Positions 59,001 through 64,000 of a DNA stretch of 64,000 bases are shown piece after piece. Source of the stretch: JACRPH01 sp041665465. GTDB taxonomy: Archaea; Nanobdellota; Nanobdellia; Woesearchaeales; GW2011-AR9. The stretch covers positions 1,116,001-1,180,000 of the forward strand of contig JBAYIU010000001.1 in assembly GCA_041665465.1 (NCBI GenBank), read 5' to 3'. The notes below the pieces were generated by a model. The model was not told the origin of the DNA and made no database searches. It worked only from the letters and a program-made list of their open reading frames with translations. Positions within the stretch are counted from its first letter, which is position 1. Every line of letters starts with the position of its first letter. The position numbers were made by a program, and so were the translations under genes.

Positions 59001-61417
59001 TGTCCCGGACCGTAAAGAGAATTATTCTTAACAAGTATGTTACTAGAATAATAAATATAAACTGGACTAGGACCACCACAATTATAATAAGGAATTGCTC
59101 CACAGCTAGCATTTATGATATTGTTGGATACATTTATTTCACTCGAACTCCGGAGATATATTCCTGGTGTGTCTCCAAAATAATAATGGACCTGATTAGA
59201 ATTAAGATTATCGCTGGTGTCATAATCTATAACTATTGAACTTAACTGATTTCCTTCATAAGTATTATTAAAAGAATAATCTGAATAAATGCTGTCTGCT
59301 TTAGGGTTGTAAAAGAAACTGTTTAGTATGTGGGAATTATTAACGCTAAATAAGTTTATTCCGCTCGTAGCCACAGTTACATTAGAATAGGTAACATTAT
59401 CACACCATGCACAGATAATCTGTCCATAGATTATAGACACGTTTGTATCACTTAAGATTACTTTATTGCTAATTGAAGAGTTATACAGTAAGGGTAATCC
59501 GTCTGCAGAATTGTCTAACCCAATGGTGTGATTGAAATGTTGAGCAGAAGTGCCCTTAATATATAATGGGATATTATTAGTTGAATTGAGGTTATTGTTA
59601 GTTAGGGTATAATTATTTCCGCTGTCAATATCTATCCCTCGAGAATTTTGTGAATAAACAAAATTTTGATCTAAACTTACATTATGGGTATATTGAGAGA
59701 ATATCCCCTTAGAAGTACTCGATCCATTACCATAAATACTGTTGTTTGCAAGGTAAAGATAATTACTATAGTATAACCATAAGGTGTTGGCATTGTTACT
59801 CTGAGAGAATAGGGTGTTGTTTATTATAGAAACGTTTTCAGAATAATCCACCTTTAATGCCGGAGACATTTGGCTATAATCTTTTATGTTTCCATAAATG
59901 ATATTGTTTTGTATCAAAGAGTTATTACAATTATCACAATAAAAGCTAGGTGAATAAGAGCTGAGGTTATCATACACCCGATTGTTAGTAAAAATCATTC
60001 CATTAATATTTGATAAATATATTGCGTTGGAATAATAATAAGCATTTTCTCCTTCAATAACAATACAATTATCGATCGTTATGTTGCTCAAATTTTGGGC
60101 AGTAATGGCATAGGAGTAATTCCCACTATTATTTAAAGCTGAATAAATAGTATGTCCGTTACAATCTAAGGTTAAATCACTAGCAGTGATATTAAAGCAC
60201 GTTCCTGAAGAGTTTACGTCGTTGTTTAAGGTTAAACTAGAGGTTAACGTGCCACAGGTGCTGGTGTTACTTGCTGTCTCTTGAATCGTAACCTCATTAC
60301 TGCAACTAGTATTCCCATCAATGCTTCCATTATTTGGAGTAGCACAAACAGACCAAACTTCGCCTGCAGTCAGTTCTTGTGAAACAATTGAATCTGTACG
60401 GTTATTATACAAAGCGAGGATTTGTTCAGAAGATAATGAACTATTAAATATCTTAACTTCGTCAATTGAACCGTTCCATACACTTTCACCACTCGAACCA
60501 TAAGAACCAATAAAATAAGCTTCTATTGTTCCAGATTGCAAAGGTGTTATTGAGTTGTTATCCTCGACTCCATTAACATAAATTTTAGATATGCTTCCAT
60601 TGTAAGTATAAGCTACATGGTACCACTGGTCTTCAGCAAAACCTACTGATGATTGAATAATAAGGCTTCCTCCAGCTAGGGATGCTCCAAATCTTTCTCC
60701 TCTAACTCCTACCTGTATGGCATTACTGGATCCGCCAAAACCAAGTGCATCACTTACCGTAACCATGTCTGCATTAGTTAAATTGTTTATTGTTTTTGCC
60801 CAGGCAACAATAGTTATTGATGAATTGGTGTTTGCTAGACCAACGGGATTGAGATTATAAACATGGCTGGCTGCTCCAATTCCATGAAATTCATATGCTC
60901 CTTTACCATCATAACCACCAGTAGCATTCCAAGTGGCTCCATCAACAGTTCCATTATTTACAAAAGAGGAATAATCTTTAGTGAAAGTAGAATTACTCCC
61001 GCCTTCAAAAGGCAGGTTAAGAACTGCAATAGATTGATTGCTGATCCTCCAATCGATGATGTCTCTGGTTGAATTGGTTGAGGTAACGTAAGCGGTTAGA
61101 TTGGTAGTGGTATCATTAGTGGTTGGGTCAGTAGAGTTAAGGATGATGGAAGAGATGAGGGGAGTTCCTTCTTGAACTCTCATCTCATCCAATCCAACTG
61201 CTGCACCAGTTACACTCTGACTTAAAGAAGATAATCCTTCTCCGAACTGTAGTAAAGATTGGTGAATTACTCCTTCTGAAAACAACCCATAATAAAATAA
61301 AGAGGCGGAGAGGAGTATCCCTACTAGAATTAAACTCAGCCATAGAAATCGCGGGGGGGTGCGATTCTTAGCTACAACAGATCTCCTCTTCCGGCCGTCT
61401 TTATGTTTAAACTTCAT
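56012..61417 (-). CDS. Giant cell-surface protein: LamG, beta-helix, Ig-like repeats, Ser-rich linker, C-terminal membrane anchor
   Basis: About 1800 residues. A membrane helix (about 25-50) is the signal anchor or signal peptide; it is followed by a LamG/concanavalin-type domain (about 130-345, with FHGIGAASH and IDEVKIFNSSLSSEQILALY), a long right-handed beta-helix region with many N-N-S repeats (about 380-1000), Ig-like domains, a poly-Ser/Gly linker near 1490-1520, a second membrane helix near 1575-1600, and a charged cytoplasmic tail of about 200 residues. The intracellular tail is unusual for such adhesins and could signal. I use the ATG at 61417; an upstream start overlaps the ArsR-type gene. 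The two overlap by 11 bases. Confidence 0.85.
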   Translation of the reverse strand: MKFKHKDGRKRRSVVAKNRTPPRFLWLSLILVGILLSASLFYYGLFSEGVIHQSLLQFGEGLSSLSQSVTGAAVGLDEMRVQEGTPLISSIILNSTDPTTNDTTTNLTAYVTSTNSTRDIIDWRISNQSIAVLNLPFEGGSNSTFTKDYSSFVNNGTVDGATWNATGGYDGKGAYEFHGIGAASHVYNLNPVGLANTNSSITIVAWAKTINNLTNADMVTVSDALGFGGSSNAIQVGVRGERFGASLAGGSLIIQSSVGFAEDQWYHVAYTYNGSISKIYVNGVEDNNSITPLQSGTIEAYFIGSYGSSGESVWNGSIDEVKIFNSSLSSEQILALYNNRTDSIVSQELTAGEVWSVCATPNNGSIDGNTSCSNEVTIQETASNTSTCGTLTSSLTLNNDVNSSGTCFNITASDLTLDCNGHTIYSALNNSGNYSYAITAQNLSNITIDNCIVIEGENAYYYSNAIYLSNINGMIFTNNRVYDNLSSYSPSFYCDNCNNSLIQNNIIYGNIKDYSQMSPALKVDYSENVSIINNTLFSQSNNANTLWLYYSNYLYLANNSIYGNGSSTSKGIFSQYTHNVSLDQNFVYSQNSRGIDIDSGNNYTLTNNNLNSTNNIPLYIKGTSAQHFNHTIGLDNSADGLPLLYNSSISNKVILSDTNVSIIYGQIICAWCDNVTYSNVTVATSGINLFSVNNSHILNSFFYNPKADSIYSDYSFNNTYEGNQLSSIVIDYDTSDNLNSNQVHYYFGDTPGIYLRSSSEINVSNNIINASCGAIPYYNCGGPSPVYIYYSSNILVKNNSLYGPGQYGIAIYAGTNSQFEDNYVQESIMMGNQEIHHNNFTNNRIGGPIICNGYNITFNNNVINVSSNDVAVSLGGPDNILTNNTIISPLNYEITSSTSYNNTITYHNDYGKINWTRTNISINIPLIVDQTIFLGNNALGIIDNSSMGSLNSTATLTFYNLGYAVQPYLLKNGIRCDDNSALCNITSYDNATGTLVAQVSSFSNYSTQETPSNPYPYWSGNISNIPTTYSSSTYSNFNITWTDDTNISIVYLESNYSGSATNYTLSRSSGNTTNGTYNYSAILPAGNFYWKSLANDSNNQWNSTPQYEFILAQNNGNCDVEFNQSSPLSYPVSFTPFTNCTSDFSLYQNGTTISNNSVQSLAAGSYNFTVVRTDQVNYSNIRDQEIFVINQASSGVNLTLNNSKSNLTAYNGTVVDVNCTKTTGEGNIYLYINGTLINSGASMIGNSTILTTGNYNFTCQYNSTQNYSASSEAYWVNISLYDNYPNVTLVSPAASYVNDSSNHINVTFICNATDERDVKNISLYLTNHTNQNFQLNQTTNLSGTSNSTSWTVPLSFDLANSFGNYTWNCLAYDNSSQASWGTNRSILLNYTIDSVTFTLNLTENNSFQLTGRELHTLTLNNATNTTSEVTFQSTPTNYSLTVNVSQLIDTNSDSYYDHNITLNQARDNSNATFTISAANTYYSTSSSSSSSSSSGGGSSSSSSSGSSSSSSGGTAPAESSVTPTIPTTPITPIEVPATEEVKPEPTPTPGSSAPFTGKAFTAGQLISDYGSYWVIAITGVLLFAAAFGGVNYYHKKKNPRFTYPSPSKPKLRSMADSRDTLLKKYEEINHLILEEKNRKEISSPKVITVLTTPKSIPVKLIKVELQNKPRITIQENTTKGLTLNQELTDIEQKLSRLDQTPLKSSRVVEEVPLTKGFSMYGEINSQQKKEYDGISKLLLYSLKRPYLLLQAFIPKRKTPQQTKAEEYAQREVKEISRKIEGNQPRPLNELEQIEEEIRRLK

Positions 61418-61688
61418 ATTTCTTAAGCACCTTGTCATAACAGTTAAGCAGTTCTTTCATCTCTTTAATCTTGAGAGAATAATGTTTGTAAATTCCATCC
61501 TTTCGGGTATTCAAAAAACCTAAATCATGTAATAATTGTAAATGCCTAGAAGTTAAGGACATAGAAAGTTTAGTCTTTGCCGCAATTTCTTTTACCGTTA
61601 ACTCTTGGTCTACTAAAAGTCTAAGAATCTCCCTTCTAGAACCAGCACTAATCGCTCTAGCCAAACGCTCTTCTCTTTCTTCCATCAA
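61407..61688 (-). CDS. ArsR-type winged-helix regulator
   Basis: The 93-residue protein is a winged helix: RREILRLLVDQELTVKEIAA, KLSMSLTSRHLQLLHDLGFL, then a short wing (GIYKHYSL). Metal-binding cysteines of the ArsR type are not evident. Being upstream of and overlapping the giant surface-protein gene by 11 bases, it probably controls that operon. The strand has T-rich upstream sequence with an AT-rich element near 61710. Confidence 0.82.
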   Translation of the reverse strand: MMEEREERLARAISAGSRREILRLLVDQELTVKEIAAKTKLSMSLTSRHLQLLHDLGFLNTRKDGIYKHYSLKIKEMKELLNCYDKVLKKYEV

Positions 61689-61795
61689 CAGAAAGAAGTA
61701 AATCTTTACCCTTTTTAAAGTTTACTATTCATGTAATTGTACGGTTTCATGATTATGAAACTAATATTTAAATAAGAGAACCGTTTCTCTAAAAT

Positions 61796-62230
61796 GTGTT
61801 ACTTAAAATAAAACTTAGAAGAGCTTCTTGGGAAGATTATCCTTTCTGCTATGCTTTGGCTAGAACGAACATGTTTCCTTATTATAAAAAACATAAATTG
61901 TTGTGGGAATCGCAGGCGTATAGAAAAGAATTTGATCCGGCGTTTGTAAGAATCATAGAATATGGTAACAAAAGGATTGGTTTCTGCAAGTTAATATTCA
62001 AAGAGAATTATGGATATTTAAGTGATTTACAGCTCTCTGCCTCAATGCAAGGTCAAGGAATAGGAACAATGATTATGAAAATAATAGAGAAACCTGTCTT
62101 AAATAAAGGATATAAACAAATTAAATTAAGGGTATTTCCCGACAATCCTGCTTTGAAATTATACCTCCGTCTCGGATATAAGAAAGTTGAATTGGACGGG
62201 AAGTTTTATCTGATGCAAAAGAAACTCTAA
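61796..62230 (+). CDS. GNAT-family N-acetyltransferase
   Basis: The 144-residue protein has the acetyl-CoA-binding region LQLSASMQGQGIGTMIMKIIEK (cited as MQGQGIGTMIM), FPDNPALKLYLRLGYKKVE and the strand pattern of GNAT enzymes. Substrate unknown. The start is GTG at 61796, since the ATG two bases earlier is in another frame and ends at once. Its stop overlaps that of the convergent Nog1-like gene by 4 bases. Confidence 0.83.
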   Translation: MLLKIKLRRASWEDYPFCYALARTNMFPYYKKHKLLWESQAYRKEFDPAFVRIIEYGNKRIGFCKLIFKENYGYLSDLQLSASMQGQGIGTMIMKIIEKPVLNKGYKQIKLRVFPDNPALKLYLRLGYKKVELDGKFYLMQKKL

Positions 62231-63204
62231 ACTTCAGCTTCTTTTTTAGCTTTATACTTCAACATCTCTCGATTAATCTCAGCTTTAATCTCTTCTAAAG
62301 AATAACCTTTATGTTTAATCTGAGATAATAATTCTGGTTCTGCTAAATCAACTTTACTTAAGTATATTAACACTTTTTTATCTTTTCCCAAGTGTTTTAA
62401 TAATTCTTCTTGTTTCTCAATAGTATATCCACCATGTTCACTGGCATCAAATATGAAAATTATTAAGTTAGCTAATTCTTTTACCACTAATTCTGCTTGC
62501 AACTCAATTAAATTTAACTTCTCTATCCTAGCTAAAGTACCGGGAACATCTAACACTTGAACTTTATCCTCTCCACTTTTTAGGTAGCCAGCATTAATGG
62601 TTTTAGTAGTGAAAGAGTAATCAGCTACTTCTGCTCTGGTTCCGGTAAGTTTATTCAATAAAGTTGTTTTTCCTACGTTAGGAAATCCATATAAACATAC
62701 TGTAAACATATCTTTAACGTCGGGATAAGTTTTCATGATTCTTCTGCATGATTCTAAATACTTCAAGTTTTCATCAATCTGTTTCATCACTGAAGAAATT
62801 CTACCATAAAATTCTTTAGAGATGGTACTGATCTTATACCGGTCTAGTTCTCTATTGATCTTACTATTATATTGGCGTTGAAAGAAAGCAATCTTGTCCA
62901 TAGCCCATTTTAACGCTCCAAAAGACTTTTTGAAGTTGCCCATATCTAGAGTTAGACGGCAAAGTTCTGAATAAAATGGGGGTAATATATCCACTTCTGG
63001 GAAATCCCGTTGGAATTTAGATAAACGAGAATTAAGAACATCTTTGATAATATCTAATTTCTGACTCTCTTTTTGTTTTATAGCTCTACCCATATCTTTC
63101 TGGCCACGCATAGATTTCTGTTCTGATTTCTCACGAGCAATCTTGAAAGCAAGGTTTAGTAATTGCTTAGCGTTTTCTACTGGTGGAAGAGTTTGGAAAT
63201 TCAT
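62227..63204 (-). CDS. Nog1-like GTPase of the OBG/DRG family
   Basis: An N-terminal helical region of about 165 residues is followed by a GTPase: GFPNVGKTTLLNKLTG (P loop), YSFTTKTINAG, LDVPGTL (G3) and LSKVDL in place of the usual NKxD (G4). The layout matches archaeal Nog1, which acts in large-subunit biogenesis. The protein is full length for that group at 325 residues. The lysine and aspartate of G4 are kept but N is S. It converges with the GNAT gene. Confidence 0.88.
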   Translation of the reverse strand: MNFQTLPPVENAKQLLNLAFKIAREKSEQKSMRGQKDMGRAIKQKESQKLDIIKDVLNSRLSKFQRDFPEVDILPPFYSELCRLTLDMGNFKKSFGALKWAMDKIAFFQRQYNSKINRELDRYKISTISKEFYGRISSVMKQIDENLKYLESCRRIMKTYPDVKDMFTVCLYGFPNVGKTTLLNKLTGTRAEVADYSFTTKTINAGYLKSGEDKVQVLDVPGTLARIEKLNLIELQAELVVKELANLIIFIFDASEHGGYTIEKQEELLKHLGKDKKVLIYLSKVDLAEPELLSQIKHKGYSLEEIKAEINREMLKYKAKKEAEV

Positions 63205-63258
63205 ATTCTACAAAATACAGATTCGGTTTTATTAATGTTTCTAAAGAGAAACGAGAGT

Positions 63259-64000
63259 TTACATCCCGGAAGAATAGACAGTTACTGTGTTCCTGGTCTT
63301 TTTAGCAGCGTATAAAGCTATATCTGCTCGTGCTATCAGTTCAAAAGGATCATCGATGTGGTCTGGGAAGCAAGCTACACCAACGCTACACTGTAATTTA
63401 CGGGGTGTTCCTAAGTGATACTCCTGATTTTCTGTTAAGGTTACTCCTTCCACTTCTTCTATTCTAACTTTCTCAAAATCTGCTCTGATTCTTTCTCCAA
63501 TTGCTTGGGCTTCTGAAACAGAAACGTCTGGAAGTAAGACAATAAATTCTTCTCCACCATATCTGGCAGGAGTGTCTTCATCTCTTACTGCATTTCTAAT
63601 TACTGCTCCGGCAGTTTTTAAAGCTATATCTCCTTGAAGATGTCCATAACTATCGTTGTACCATTTAAAATGATCTAGATCTAACATGATTATACCTAAG
63701 GGAACATTATGTCGAAGTGCTTTTTGTACATCTTGTTCATAAGTATGAAAAAATTCTCTTCGAAGTAACAATCCAGTAAGGTGATCTATATCTCGCTGAA
63801 GCGTCAAAGCCATAATCTGACCGGCATGACTTCCAAGATAATCAATCACCAAGTCGTGAGGTTTTTCGGTCTGGTCTGCAGGGATATCTAATCCCTCTAA
63901 GCATAATACTCCTAAATTACGATAACCGTTATTTCTTAAAGGAATATTTAACGTTTCATCTACAACGAAACAACTTTTCTCTGCTATGGCTTGGCGAGTG
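63259..64000 (-). CDS. GAF-GGDEF protein (diguanylate cyclase-like), N-terminus cut by window edge
   Basis: Downstream of a GAF-like end (LGVLCLEGLDIPAD) there is DHLTGLLLRREFF, GIIMLDLDHFKWYND and RYGGEEFIVLLPD, the complete GGDEF signature with the active GGEEF form. The frame runs past the right edge without a stop, so the protein is longer than the 247 residues seen; a GTG at 63852 lies inside the frame and is not the start. GGDEF cyclases make cyclic di-GMP, a bacterial messenger uncommon in archaea. The terminal VTVYSSGM is intact. Confidence 0.9.
   Translation of the reverse strand, partial: TRQAIAEKSCFVVDETLNIPLRNNGYRNLGVLCLEGLDIPADQTEKPHDLVIDYLGSHAGQIMALTLQRDIDHLTGLLLRREFFHTYEQDVQKALRHNVPLGIIMLDLDHFKWYNDSYGHLQGDIALKTAGAVIRNAVRDEDTPARYGGEEFIVLLPDVSVSEAQAIGERIRADFEKVRIEEVEGVTLTENQEYHLGTPRKLQCSVGVACFPDHIDDPFELIARADIALYAAKKTRNTVTVYSSGM

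Noticed and set aside
58943..59239. Open frame on the plus strand inside the giant surface-protein gene
   Set aside because: It is antisense to a clear coding region, low in complexity and has no start signal; a shadow of the N-rich beta-helix codons.

Overview
The window is AT-rich, densely packed archaeal DNA. Evidence for Archaea: a translation initiation factor aIF2 gamma, an aCPSF1/FttA-type beta-CASP nuclease, a proteasome beta subunit, ribosomal proteins uL16 (archaeal L10e form) and eS17, a TrmB regulator, TATA boxes about 25 bases ahead of many start codons (leaderless transcripts), and six tRNA genes of which all carry introns, several at non-canonical positions with visible bulge-helix-bulge folds. 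Bacterial-type MutL, class II LysS, endonuclease V, many short orphan proteins and split or reduced proteins point to a DPANN lineage, most likely Woesearchaeota/Pacearchaeota-like; that placement is inference from gene content, not a phylogeny.

Layout. 1-5.2 kb: a DedA membrane protein (cut by the window edge) divergent from a phospholipase D protein, small proteins, and a tRNA-Ser with a T-loop intron. 5.2-7.8 kb: aCPSF1 and the proteasome beta subunit. 8-12.4 kb: small orphan genes, tRNA-Thr, an endonuclease IV and a tandem pair of paralogues. 12.4-15 kb: a solo NFACT-R protein, an alpha/beta hydrolase and an M29-like aminopeptidase. 15-18.1 kb: a three-gene operon joining a J-domain/Ser-Thr kinase fusion, a pyruvate-kinase-like barrel protein and an amidotransferase-fold protein, divergent from an AbrB-PhoU regulator. 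19-24.5 kb: membrane and lipid-type proteins, a pilin-like gene, endonuclease V and a 46-residue mini-gene with its own promoter and hairpin terminator. 24.5-36.7 kb: LysS, MutL, a TrmB regulator, an S66 peptidase, aIF2 gamma, two methyltransferases, a PP2C phosphatase, a tRNA-dihydrouridine synthase and eS17.

37-47 kb: a type II/IV secretion-like membrane platform protein followed by a SET-domain protein, a HAD protein, tRNA-Phe, an M50 protease, a PIN/HTH pair, tRNA-Ala, tRNA-Pro and a radical SAM/TRAM enzyme. 46.6-47.8 kb is the most unusual stretch: a probable structured ncRNA with promoter and terminator, a tRNA-Ile interrupted by three introns, and a LAGLIDADG endonuclease gene lying antisense and ending inside that tRNA, with the tRNA 3' end repeated 865 bases away. 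The endonuclease has a highly structured mRNA leader. 47.9-64 kb: two secreted cadherin/Ig-like repeat proteins, three small genes or gene fragments sharing a near-identical promoter, the C-terminal half of a Ski2/Hel308 helicase as a separate gene, CorA, uL16, a giant surface protein with its ArsR-type neighbour, a GNAT acetyltransferase, a Nog1-like GTPase and a GAF-GGDEF protein cut by the right edge.

Working together: the kinase operon and the PP2C phosphatase suggest reversible protein phosphorylation; the pilin-like protein, the secretion platform and the surface proteins suggest an elaborate cell surface suited to cell-cell contact; the many intron-bearing tRNAs imply a splicing endonuclease of broad specificity.
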